From Panagrolaimus kolymaensis (Eukaryota > Nematoda > Chromadorea > Rhabditida > Panagrolaimidae): a stretch of DNA of 64,000 nucleotides. The stretch lies in assembly GCA_028622995.1 (NCBI GenBank), contig JAJQJQ010000026.1, forward strand, positions 930,001-994,000, in the 5' to 3' direction. Below the pieces are notes generated by a model. That model searched no databases, had not been told where the DNA came from, and saw only the letters and a list, made by a program, of their open reading frames with translations. This document shows, one piece after another, positions 28,721 to 42,488 of the stretch (the stretch's first letter is position 1; the number at the start of each line of letters is the position of its first letter). Made by a program: the position numbers and the translations under genes.

Positions 28721-29691
28721 TCGATAAAAAATTCAAAACTTTACCATATTTTTTCCCTGCCACATTACTGTTATTATTTTTTGTAAATTTATAAACATTT
28801 TTTGCCGTAAATCGCTACAAAGGATATCACATCATGGGTAAAAGAAAAAACAAATTTCGAGAAAAGTTATAATAAACTCTTTGCTTGTTGTACATTATGT
28901 TTATTTATTTCGAAGGGGAGCTATGTCGAGAAAAAGGAAAAAAAATGCACTATCATGGTTTTTGTTTTCAAGTGCTGTGAAAATAAACAAAATATAATAC
29001 TTGAAAAAAATTTATTTAATCATAGAAAAACAATTAATTCAGTCATCCCGTAACATTCGAAACAAAACAAGTAAAAGCATTGTTAGTTATTATTTGAAAC
29101 TGCAAAAACAAAACGTTTAAATTTTTGGCAAAGGAGTTCGCTGGAGATTTGACATCCTCGTCGCCGGGGACGGTTAGAAGTTGTAAGGGAAGCGTCGACA
29201 TTATAAAGTGACTAAAAAAGATTTACATCTCCCATATTGTTAAAAAAAAACCCTGCGAGAAGTAGCAAGCTTTGATTGAATCTTCTAATGCTTTCAAATT
29301 AAATCGGCAGAAATTGAGTGCTAAATTGAGGCCAATCCAGTCGAGTCGGTTGATTGAAAATGAACTTTTGAAAGGTTATAACCTTTCAAGCATAATGCTT
29401 CCGCCTTTTCGAAATATTATAAAATTTTATTTTGTTATTAATGATATATTCCATCCAAAAATTAATGAATACCCATTTCGTGAAAATAAAAAAAGAACGC
29501 AAAATTTGCGCTTTCATTTGTAAATCGTGGTTCTTGGACCGAACACAATCACATCACAATTTTTTCAGCATAAAAAAAGTTTTCATTCCTTTCTTTTTTG
29601 ATTTTCATTCGTTTTTTCTCTCTGTTTCTTAACTTTTTTTTACTGCGTCATTCAATTTTTATTTACCATTTATAACTTTCATTATTTTTTA
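28721..29691. other. Intergenic, klp-6 3' flank and TPR-gene promoter side
   Basis: It contains the klp-6 3' UTR with AATAAA-like words near 28873 and 28980. A locally GC-richer patch lies at about 29135-29215 in otherwise AT-rich DNA. I could not match the patch to an exon or a known small RNA. Confidence 0.5.
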
Positions 29692-29709
29692 GCTCATTTA
29701 TCGTTCATA
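29681..29709 (+). other. Acceptor-like site and leader of the TPR gene
   Basis: CATTATTTTTTAG (AG at 29691-29692) lies 17 nt before the ATG at 29710, with no upstream exon visible. This is the arrangement of a spliced-leader acceptor. Confidence 0.5.
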
Positions 29710-30979
29710 ATGGCGTCTAATCAACCATCAGCTGGTAATATCAATGTGATTTTACATTTTTTGGTTTATTTTGATACATCGTATTCTTTAAAATTCTTTT
29801 TTTAGGGTAACCAAGGTTCTTCAACTCCAACATTGGATGATATGAATAAAGCGTCTGCTCTTCATTTAGAAGCAAATGAATGCATTGAGAACGGAAATAA
29901 CAAAGAAGGAATCGAAAAGTATACTCAAGCAATGGAATTATTTCGAACTCCTCCTATCTTTTGTAATCGTGCAGTTGGGTATTGTGCTATTAAGCAATAT
30001 GATAATGCTATTAATGTGAGTAAATTTTTTTGCGTCTTTTAACTATAATGCAAAGTAATTATTTTAGGATTGTCATAGTGCTCTTAAACTTGATTCAAAA
30101 TGTGCAAGAGCTTATGCTGTTTTGGGTAAAATCTTTTTTGATCAAAAGCGTTATAATGATGCAATTGACGCTTACAAGAAAGCTCTTGAAGTTGATCCAG
30201 AAGATGAACAATGTCGAAGAGATTTTGCTTATGTTGAAAAAAATCTTAATGCTGTAATTTTATATATTTTTCGGTCATTTGTACTTTGCAAAATTTTTAG
30301 AAAGAACTGTCAACTCCAACACCAGAAGATGTTTCAAAAGCAAATGCTCTCAAAGAACAAGGTAATGAATGCATGAGATCAGTGCTGCTTCGACGCCGAC
30401 GATTTCGTCACGTCGTCGACGAAATCGTCGACGCCGACGACGGCGTCGGCGTCGTCGTCGGCGTCGACAAAATGAAAAAAGTGACTCATTTTCGAGAAAA
30501 TCGTCGACGACGGCGTCGACGCCATCGACGCCGACGCCGTCGTCGTCGTCGGCGTCGGCGTCGACAAAATGAAAAAATGACAGCACTGCATGAGATCCTC
30601 AAAATTCAACGAAGCAATTGAGAAATATACTGATGCTATCGCATTGAACCGTGATCCCGTTTATTTAACTAATCGTGCTGCTGCTTTTTATCATCTTAAA
30701 AAATATGCCGATGCTAGTAATGTGGGTACATTATTTTCCGCATTTACCTTAAAATACACAATATTTATGTTTTAGGATTGTGATGATGCTATTTTTCTTG
30801 ATGACAAATATGCTAAACCTCATGGTCGATTGGCTTTCATATATTCCTGTGTTGGTCTTTATGGTAAAGCTGTTACATTGTACAAAAAAGCTCTTCGAAT
30901 GGATCCGAACAATGAAAATTACAAAGAAAACCTTGCTCTCGCTGAAACAAAACTTCGTGAAGCTAATCACCATTCATAA
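29710..30979 (+). CDS. Double three-TPR protein, SGT/STI1-like co-chaperone
   Basis: Six tetratricopeptide repeats in two three-TPR modules, as in Hsp70/Hsp90-binding co-chaperones of the SGT/STI1 type. Exons: 29710-29745, 29806-30015, 30068-30253, 30301-30381, 30584-30721, 30776-30979, if the 202-nt stretch 30382-30583 is spliced. This gives 284 aa. Module 1 is about residues 22-130. Module 2 is about 140-280 and ends in YKKALRMDPNNENYKENLALAETKLRE, very like SGT. Module 2 keeps the carboxylate-clamp residues (LKEQGNE, LTNRAAA, AKPHGR). Module 1 has HLEANE and ARAYAV at the equivalent sites and appears to lack the clamp Lys/Arg. No SGTA dimerisation domain or Gln-rich tail is seen. Exon 4 is interrupted by the GC-rich insertion listed separately. 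Unspliced, that insertion shifts the frame and stops at about 30619. Confidence 0.75.
30371..30597. mobile_element. GC-rich MITE/introner-like insertion with 10-bp target duplication
   Basis: The 10-mer GCATGAGATC occurs at 30371-30380 and again at 30588-30597. Between them lies a 207-bp unit whose ends are inverted repeats (AGTGCTG at 30381, CAGCACT at 30581). The interior is almost entirely CGACGC/CGTCGT-type sequence, against a strongly AT-rich background. It contains two copies of GTCGACAAAATGAAAAA. Removing the unit and one 10-mer copy restores the TPR frame exactly (ECMRSSKFNEAIEKY), so this is an insertion into an exon. A GT at 30382 and an AG at 30582-30583 could also splice it out in frame, leaving five extra codons. 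A 9-11 bp duplication is typical of MULE-type transposons, but no transposase is present. Confidence 0.85.
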
Positions 30980-31541
30980 AATCCATTTGCTGATTTTGCT
31001 TTTCTTTTGTTTTCCATTGTTTTAACTTTTATTGTATGTTTCTGTTGTTGATTTGAATATACTTTTTTTTATCAATTTATCATGTTCTTTTTTGTTATTG
31101 AAAATCTTTGTGATTAACTTTTTTTAAAGTTTATAATTTTTCGTTTGAAAATTTAGTTTTGCTATTTGTATTTTATGTTTAATATGCCTCTTTCACTATC
31201 TTTTTATCCTAAGTTTTATAACAACTTTTTACACCAGCAAAGAGCTGATAGATAGAAGACTTTCAACTTCGCTATATTTTTTTCTGCAATTTTTTGTTAT
31301 TTATAAAGCTTTTAAGCTTTAAACCTGTCCAAAGTTATTCACATATTAAGATAAAAAATAAAAATAAATTTTTAATACCTTGACTCTTTGAATTGTAACA
31401 TTGTTTACTCCAAGGGCAGATCAACTCGATAAATATCAAAAAAAAGTGTACAATGAATAAAAAAAATTCAATGAAGAAAAAAAATTTTGAATGACCAAAG
31501 AAAGATCAATAACAATGTTTTCAAAAAGAAAGGTTTAAAAT
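30980..31541. other. Intergenic region between convergent genes
   Basis: 3' flanks of the TPR gene (+) and the BTB gene (-). AT-rich, with several AATAAA-like words. No other feature seen. Confidence 0.7.
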
Positions 31542-32730
31542 TTATGAAAAAAAGAGATCATTAAAAATTGAAGTATCTAAGGCTTGAAAATTAATATTAA
31601 TATTTTTTTCATGCTTTGCTTTAAATAAATATTGCATTGTTTGACGCTTTAATTCAGGAATATTGAGCTTGTAAATGGTGTTGGCAATTTCAACGCAGTT
31701 AGCTTCATTAATTTTATAAACATAAAGTGAACCTGCTTTTTTCTGAAATAAACCCCTCTTTTATTATTTTATATTTGAATAATAAACTTACGATGAGGGT
31801 TTCAGAACCATACGCTTTAGCGAATTCAATCAACAAATTTAAATCTTTTATTTGTAAATCAGGGATTGGGCTTCCATAGGCAAATGCTATGGCGGCCTTA
31901 ACTATTTCAAGAGGAAAATGAGTTGAAATTTCAAAAAAATTCTTGGAAGTGTTGAATTCAATCATTGGAAGCGCTGGTTGTATGAGTTTTTTATGGACCT
32001 AAATAATCATTACAAAATATGAAAAAAGTTTAATAAATTCTTACACCAAGTTTATGTCCATTAACAAATAATGTAAAATCATATTTTGGAGGTAAAATAA
32101 TTTCATCTTTTCCAGGAGAATTTGGAAAAAACGATTTTAAAGCAAAATGAATTCCTTTATGGGCGGGTATGATTGTAATTTTGCCAGTAACAATTATTTC
32201 AACATTCTTACAACTTAATGGCAAGCTATCATTAACCGAAACCCGGTTAAAACAGTAATCCATTACGGTCATGGTTTTTTCAAAAAATCGTGAAACATTT
32301 TTGGAGAATTTTAAAGTTGGCGATTCTATTTTATATTCAGCCATAATAAAGATGGCTTCAGCGAGTTTAATTTTTAAATCAATAAAAAAATTTCCCGAAT
32401 CATAATCTGGCATGATACAATATTGTACATGAGGATTATTTTCTAATGAATTATTCTTCCGATTTCCACATTTCCTAATTGTTTGAAAAGCATTTTTTGA
32501 GCGAAAAAAGGCTCTATTAATTAAAACCTTTTGTTGAAAAGCAAAGTACGTGTGTTCCTATAAAGGAAAGTTGGCGTTAAAAAGAAAATAGTTTTTGTTT
32601 TTCTAATATTAAAAAATATAATTTAAAAAATGGGTATATTTTTTTTTACAAAATATTGAGTAATAAAACTTACCTTTCCACAATCATTTTCATCGATGCG
32701 ATTTTTCTTAGCTTGAGGTGGGCCATCCAT
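31542..32730 (-). CDS. MATH/BTB-like protein (divergent)
   Basis: Exons on the minus strand: 32674-32730, 32045-32557, 31792-31998, 31542-31742. They total 978 nt, or 325 aa, in one frame. Residues about 20-175 form a beta-rich, MATH-like region (FFIDLKIKLAEAIFIMAEYK, VEIIVTGKITI). Residues about 180-285 resemble a BTB/POZ fold (YDFTLFVNGHKLGVHKKLI, FFEISTHFPLEIVKAAIAFAYG). A short helical tail follows (NCVEIANTIYKLNIPELKRQ). MATH-BTB (BATH) proteins serve as CUL3 ubiquitin-ligase substrate adaptors and are expanded and fast-evolving in nematodes. The family call rests on pattern and order of motifs only; another BTB subfamily is possible. Confidence 0.6.
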
Positions 32731-33288
32731 TAGTGTTAAAAAAACTTTTAAAAAATGTTTTGATTAACAAAGTAAAGTTTGAAGCAAATTTTTGATTTTA
32801 GGTAAAAAAAAACCCGCTTCGCGTCGTTTAGACAAAAAAATATATTTGAACTTTCCGTAAAAGTAATTTAACTTAAAAATAAAATTCAGTGAACTATATT
32901 CCAAAAAAATGCCGGTAAAATATCAAAGAACAAAAAAAATGTAGTTGTTCCTTTTCGCAGTATTATTATAGCACCCTATCGACGTTCATGATCAAGAACG
33001 AAAAAAAGCAGGCGATAAATGACCTTTTAAAGCCCAAGGAAATTCTCTTCAAATGTGTTTTTGTCTTTGATATATGAAAAAATAACATACATATTTTAAA
33101 GAGGAAATAACAAAAACATTCACTTTTTTTTATCTGAACGAAACATCTTCGCTGCTTAAAAAACGACGCCAAAGGTGTTCTTCGTTTTCTTTCATTTTTT
33201 CTTCTTCTTCTTGATATTTGCTTACTCTTAGAATCGTAGCTATAAATAATATAATCTATCATTGAAAATTTAAATTTTTTTTAGAAAA
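32731..33288. other. Divergent promoter region between BTB gene and H3 variant
   Basis: About 560 bp separate two start codons pointing away from each other. The H3 side ends in a T-run and TTAG (AG at 33283-33284) four bases before the ATG, a good trans-splice acceptor. No other motif recognised. Confidence 0.55.
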
Positions 33289-33798
33289 ATGGCTCGAATT
33301 AAACAAACCGCTCGTCGCCGATCACCTCGTAAGCAGTTTGCTACTATGGTAAGACTTCTAAAAAGGTTTTAGTAAAAAATATTAATAATTTATTTATAGT
33401 CTGGCCGGAGAAGTATCCAATGTTTTGGAGGTATAAAGAAGCCCCATCGTTATCGCCCTGGTGTTGTAGCTTTGCGAGAAATTCGTAAATATCAAGCTTC
33501 TCGAGAGCTTCTCCTTCGAAAGCTTCCATTCCAAGTAAGTTTATTCGCTTATCAACAACCTCTTTTTAAATTACATATATAAAACTTTTTCCAGCGTTTG
33601 GTGCGTGAAATCGCTCAAGACTTAATGACTGACCTTCACTTTCAATCGGCCGCAATTGGAGCTCTTCAAGAAGCTGCCGAAGCTTATATTGTCGCACTCT
33701 TTGAAGACACAAACCTTTGCGCCATTCACGCTAAACGTGTAACCATCATGCCCAAAGATATGCAATTAGCTCGTCGAATTCGTGGTGAACGTCCTTAG
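33289..33798 (+). CDS. Divergent histone H3 variant (H3.3-like core, altered tail)
   Basis: Nucleosome core histone. Exons 33289-33348, 33400-33534 and 33595-33798 give 132 aa; canonical H3 is 136 with Met. Introns and the absence of a 3' histone stem-loop indicate a replication-independent, polyadenylated gene. The core carries the H3.3 signature SAAIG and intact [21 protein letters not shown]. The tail reads [20 protein letters not shown] and continues [15 protein letters not shown]. Relative to canonical H3 it has T3I, K9R, a four-residue deletion removing K14, K23M, K27R and S31C. In the core K56 is Ala (KYQASRE) and K79 is Met (DLMTDLHF). K4, K18, K36, K37, K64 and K122 remain. It is not CENP-A-like: the N-tail start and loop 1 are H3-type, with no loop-1 insertion. 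The gene is intact, so it is probably a functional specialised variant. Confidence 0.9.
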
Positions 33799-34003
33799 TA
33801 GAAATTGGATAACTTTTATTAAATATTTTTATATTTTTAATACTTTATTTTTAAACAAAATTATGTACATACGTTTCATTGTAATTTTATAATTAAATAA
33901 TTAGTATAATAATAACTACAAGTTCCAAAAGTTGTATTAAGAATCAAGCGATTAGTTGAAATAATATTTAGTCACCAAAGCTTTTGGACCAAAGTTTTAG
34001 ATT
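33799..34003. other. Short intergenic region between convergent genes
   Basis: 3' flank of the H3 variant and the unknown minus-strand gene. No histone-type stem-loop is visible after the H3 stop. Confidence 0.6.
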
Positions 34004-34889
34004 TCAATTGAGTAATTTTTTGTCAGCAAACTGCCATGTTGCTAGTTTTTTAAACAAAGCTTCGTGAAAACTACTTGCTAAATGGATATCAACATTATTG
34101 TCAAACGTTATTGAGATATGAATACCCGATGTAGAGTTTTTCTATAAAAAATAAAATTTATCCATAGAAGTTTGGATAAAACTAACCTTTAGGAAATTGA
34201 AAAGAGATGAAAGATTTAATAATACTTTAGCATTATAGAGTTGAAGACTTTGTATTTTTTGTTTGTGTTTTATGGATGCAAGTCGATCCTTTGTATTGGA
34301 ATTACCATTTGCTTTATAAATGCTAAAAAAATCCTTGTGTTACTTTGAGATGTATAAAACTCAGTTCTAACCGGATTTTATGAGCATTTGGCACGTTAGT
34401 AATGATTTCATCAAATGTCACAAAATCTCCATTAGATTCAATTATTTCATGAACATCTAATTTTTCTACACTTCCAGCTTCTGTCAAAAGCTTAAAATCT
34501 TTAAATGATATTCTTTCGGTTGAATAGATTTCTTTTGCAGTGCAGCGAACGATAGCTTGAGATATTGAATCCAAATGAAAATTAAAAGGAAGATAATTTA
34601 AAGCACAAATGTACACTTCATGTTTAACCCAGATATTTTTCGTATATTTTCTTAATTCATCAAATGAACGACAATGAATACTATCTTTCTTAAAAACAGA
34701 ATATAAGTCGCCAATGTCGCCAATGCACAACCTTTGGATAATTTTTTGATACGGATATAATTTATAAAAAATTCTACAACTTTGAGCTAATTTATCTTTG
34801 AGTACCACTTTTAGATTCAGTTGAATGTAATTCATCAATGAATCATGAAATGGGAAAGGTTGAGAAGAAGCAGAAGTCAGCAAATTCAT
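34004..34889 (-). CDS. Unrecognised nematode protein, possibly F-box-associated type
   Basis: Exons on the minus strand: 34344-34889, 34187-34288, 34004-34141. They total 786 nt, or 261 aa, in frame. The second exon joins in frame only if a 55-nt intron with a weak acceptor (ATACAAAG) is used. The more obvious TTTTTTTAG acceptor after only 21 nt would cause a stop. The protein is soluble with no signal peptide. The pattern of ISFKDFKLLTEAGSVEKLDV and FDEIITNVPNAHKIRLELS resembles the C-terminal regions of nematode F-box/FTH proteins, but no clear N-terminal F-box was found. If the splice is wrong, the gene would end at LKVTQGFF (stop at about 34323). The function is not assigned. Confidence 0.5.
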
Positions 34890-35047
34890 ATTTAAATATT
34901 TTAAAGTCGCCAAAACTTGTTCACAGCTTTTTTAACTTATTTTAAAATAAAACTTTTCTCCGCTCATTTTTCTTGACCAGAAATTTTTTCTCTCCATTAG
35001 ATGTTCGCTCATATCCAGTTCGTTTAAAATTTGCTTTAAATTTAAAT
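34890..35047. promoter_or_regulatory. Compact divergent intergenic region (158 bp)
   Basis: It separates the start of the minus-strand unknown gene from the start of the COMMD gene. It must hold both promoters. An acceptor-like CTCCATTAG at 34992-35000 probably marks the COMMD mRNA 5' end. Confidence 0.45.
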
Positions 35048-35496
35048 ATGGAAGAATTGGATCCAGAAATTATTGAACGTTAGTTTCTATCCGTTTTTTT
35101 TAAATATATTTATCTTAAATTTTAGTCGTTCGTAAACACATGAAAAGTGGAAAACAAATAACGGATGAAAAATGGCGTAATCGACTGAAAGAAATTACTC
35201 AAGCTTATAAACTTTTACAAGCTGAAGCAAATCAGCCAAAAGATTTACCAGTAAATTTTCAAATACAAATTCTTTGATTAATATTAAGTTTACTTTAGCT
35301 TAGAGAACCAATAAATGATTCATTGCCTGAATGGGAAATTAAAGTCATTGCTTGCAATGAATCTGTAAACAAAAGCTTGCATCCCAAAGTGCAACTTAAT
35401 ATTGGTGACCAAAGAGTGGAAATGAATGCAGAAAAACTTTCAGATTTGAGATATTCTATAGCCCAATTACTTCATCGAATGCAACATTATACATAA
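35048..35496 (+). CDS. COMM domain-containing protein
   Basis: Exons 35048-35078, 35126-35250 and 35299-35496 give 354 nt, or 117 aa. The C-terminal half (WEIKVIACNESVNKSLHPKV, then QLNIGDQRVEMNAEKLSDLR, then a helical end YSIAQLLHRMQHY) has the layout of a COMM domain: a Trp-led beta strand, a further strand pair, and a terminal amphipathic helix. COMMD proteins assemble into the Commander/CCC complex for endosomal recycling. The short N-terminal region (MEELDPEIIELVRKHMK) is much smaller than in most COMMD proteins, so an upstream exon could be missed. I cannot say which COMMD number it is. The nearest upstream open frame in the same exon contains no earlier in-frame ATG. Confidence 0.65.
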
Positions 35497-39606
<4,110 letters not shown>

Positions 39607-39752
39607 AAATAACAATTTTTAAAAACTATGTAAACTTTTTTTGTAAGTACTGTATGTGATTACTTTTTTTTCAAATTAAAATTTTTATGCAAAGAAATAA
39701 AAAAAAACAGTTTTGTTTTTAAAAACTTTTTGAAAACATTTACATTCATTTT
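39607..39752. other. Short intergenic region between convergent genes
   Basis: It contains the R-Smad 3' UTR with an AATAAA word at about 39695, directly facing the DOMON gene stop. Nothing else seen. Confidence 0.6.
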
Positions 39753-42488
39753 TCATGCATTACATCCCATTCCTCTAACAGTATGACAGCATCGACTATT
39801 ACTGGTTCTTAAAGATTCGGTTAAAGCTCCGCAAGTTTGCTAAAAATAAAATATTTAATAAAAAAGTTAAATCTCTGAATGCCAAAATTACTTGGGATGG
39901 AACTTGTTGTAAACCATCTAATCGATATTGAAGCATGAAATTTTGTACATAATCTTGACACCAATATGGATCTTGTCCACTGCAATTAGGGTCTAAAAAT
40001 TTACATTTTTTAAAAGTTTAAAATAAGTTTTTTTTACTCTCAAAAGCTTGTTCAGCTGCATCATTTTGTTGGAGTACTTGAGTATAATTTGGTGAATTAG
40101 GATTAACAACATCATCTGCAGAAACTACTTGTTGTCGATATGGCCAATAAATGGCAGCATTATTTTGTTGTTGATCACGCTGGACTGTTTGATAATTATA
40201 TTGCTGTTGTTGTTGTTGTTGTGGGTTATTATTATTAAAATTATTGTTGTTGTTGGTGTTACTGTAGCTGCTGGGATTGGTATTCGTATTGAAGTTATTA
40301 TTATTGTTATTAAAATTGTTGTTGTTGACGGGATAATATTGTGGTTGATCACTGAGATAGTGATTGTTTTTAAAAAAGTGAGGGTCAGCGTTTGTGACAA
40401 AGCCGGAATTAGTGTTGAAGTTGTTGTTGCTATTAGAGTTAAAATTATTATTGGTGTTGGTGTTGAAATTAGGTGAAAAGGTAGAAGTGCTGAAAGTATT
40501 TTGGGATGAACTTTGCTGTTGTTGATTGTTTGTAGGATCATTAAATTGTTGATTATTAAATTGATTGAAATTATTATCAGTTCTAATAAATTTTTGATCT
40601 TGTCCAGCATAAGCGGTGCCAGATAGAGATTGGGTGGCTTGTCTACGTTTTCTTAATTGTCTAACTTGCCGACGCTTTCTGAAGGGCGAGCCTTGTGGAG
40701 CTTCAAATTTTCGATATGCTGGTGGCTGATATTGTTGATTATTTCCATTCACAGTGTAAGGCTGATTTTGATTGCTTCGATAATCATATCCATATAAATT
40801 ATTGGTATAAAGCGATGGAGCTACGGTTGTTGGTGGATTACTTTGAATTCTTTGATAATTTAATTGATTTTGTTGTTCATTACTTAAAACTGGAGCTAGA
40901 GTGGTTGTTGATGGAAAGGCATTTCCATTTTGATCACGGAATAAACCATTTTGATTGTTTGGTCGATTAACACTATCACGAAATTCTTGTGTTAATCCAG
41001 GATTTAAGAAAATATAATTTGGATTTTCTACAACATAATCTGAGTTGGAATTTGTTAAAGGTGAATCATAAACAGCGCCATCTCTACCGCCGGGAATTTG
41101 ATTAGCCGAAAAGGCATTTTGATAAACTCCTTGATTTTGATATGGGCTTCCTGCTATTCCATATTGGGTGTTTTGATATTGTGAGGAGTCATATTGAGGA
41201 GAATTACCAAATTGTGAGCCACCTTGTTGATTACAAGATTGGCAAGAACTTGTTTGTTGTTGGTTGCAATTTTGACAGGGACTTGCTTGCTGTTGTTGAT
41301 TACATGATTGACACCCACCGGTTTGTTGTTGTTGTTGGCCTTGACTATATTGAACATTATTTTGAGAAGTTTGCTGATTGCAATTAGAACAAGGGCTTGC
41401 TTGAGTGCTGGAAAAACCATTTTGTGATGATCCACTTTGATATTGCTGTTGTGATTGATCATATTGGGGAGAATATGGTGATTGTGTAGTTTGTCCGCCA
41501 TTATATTGTTGGGAATTTGGATAACCATTTTGTGATCCAGCTTGATATGGCTGATATTGGCCATACTGATTAGAATATTGGCCATTTTGTCCTCCATTAT
41601 TTTGCATTTGTTGCTGCTGATATTGATTATTATTATTAATGCCATTTGCTTGTTGGTATTGGTAGTTATTGTATGGAGCATTCGATCCTTGTGTTTGCAG
41701 TTGACGTTGATAAAGTTGGGTTAAATCATTATAGTATTGGTAAGGGTTTTTTGTAACTCCCTGATCATTGAGCAACAATTGATCTGGTTGCCGACAACTT
41801 TGGATATTACAAACGCTTTGAATTTGTGGAGTTCCATTATAATCGGTTCCATTTTTAGTAGCATTTGTGTAAAACTAAAACAAAGGCATATTTTGTTTAC
41901 TTTGAAGTAACTTATTTTTTGTTTAAACGCTGAGTCATTTTTTCAAAAAAGATCAACTCAGGGTCAAAACTTTACCTGCCATTGTAAACATCCATCACCA
42001 TTGTCAGATGTGAGTCTTAAAGCATCGAGAGGGATTGAAAATTGTGCATGCAAGCTTCCACCAGATAAAAATGCAGATTTTTGTTGTAAAATATTACTGT
42101 TCACAGTTTTCTTGGGCTGATTGTAAACCATATTAGCTGTGGCAATTTCTATTTGGCCATTTACGCTATCAACAAGGATTAGATTCTAAAATTCAAACTT
42201 TTTCCATGAAAAATTAATTCATGACACTTACATTTATTGGTTGACTATACCCAAAAGCAACCCAATAATTATCATCAGTTGGAAAATTAAAATATGTGAG
42301 ATTGTAATTAACATTATTGTTATTATCAAGAGACCATAAAATTTTATATTTGGAACTTTGGAAGCTGCAATTGCTTTGTCCCAAAGTTTCTAAACCCAAA
42401 AATTCATTATTCAAATTTTATAAAGCTACAAAACCAAACCTTTTAAGAAAAAACAAGAAAGCAATAAAATTAAGAGCAATCGGAGCAT
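39753..42488 (-). CDS. Secreted DOMON-domain protein with long Q/N-rich region
   Basis: Exons on the minus strand: 42440-42488, 42232-42389, 41976-42185, 40038-41874, 39892-39992, 39753-39839. They total 2442 nt, or 813 aa. Residues 1 to about 18 form a signal peptide (MLRLLLILLLSCFFL). Residues about 25-140 are a DOMON fold (YKILWSLDNNNNVNYNLTYF, NYWVAFGYSQPINV, HAQFSIPLDALRL); such domains bind heme or sugar in other proteins. Residues about 175-740 are extremely Gln/Asn/Ser/Tyr-rich. Within them is a run of four CxxC units (CSNC, CQSC, CQNC, CQSC, each followed by NQQ). At about 545-560 there are two furin-like basic sites (FRKRRQ, LRKRRQ). The C-terminus is a small Cys-rich module (CSGQDPYWCQDYV, then CGALTESLRTSNSRCC). 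Likely extracellular, perhaps cuticle or matrix; the function is inferred only. Confidence 0.8.

Noticed and set aside
30373..30621. Arginine-rich open frames on both strands
   Set aside because: They are produced by CGACGC/CGTCGT repeats of the inserted element and leave the TPR frame; not genes.
33289..33798. H3 variant as CENP-A
   Set aside because: The ARxKQTAR start, H3-length loop 1 and [16 protein letters not shown] core are H3.3-like; CENP-A-specific loop insertion is absent.
40129..41724. Long hydrophobic Ile/Leu-rich frames opposite the DOMON gene
   Set aside because: They are antisense or shifted shadows of CAA/AAT (Gln/Asn) codon runs.
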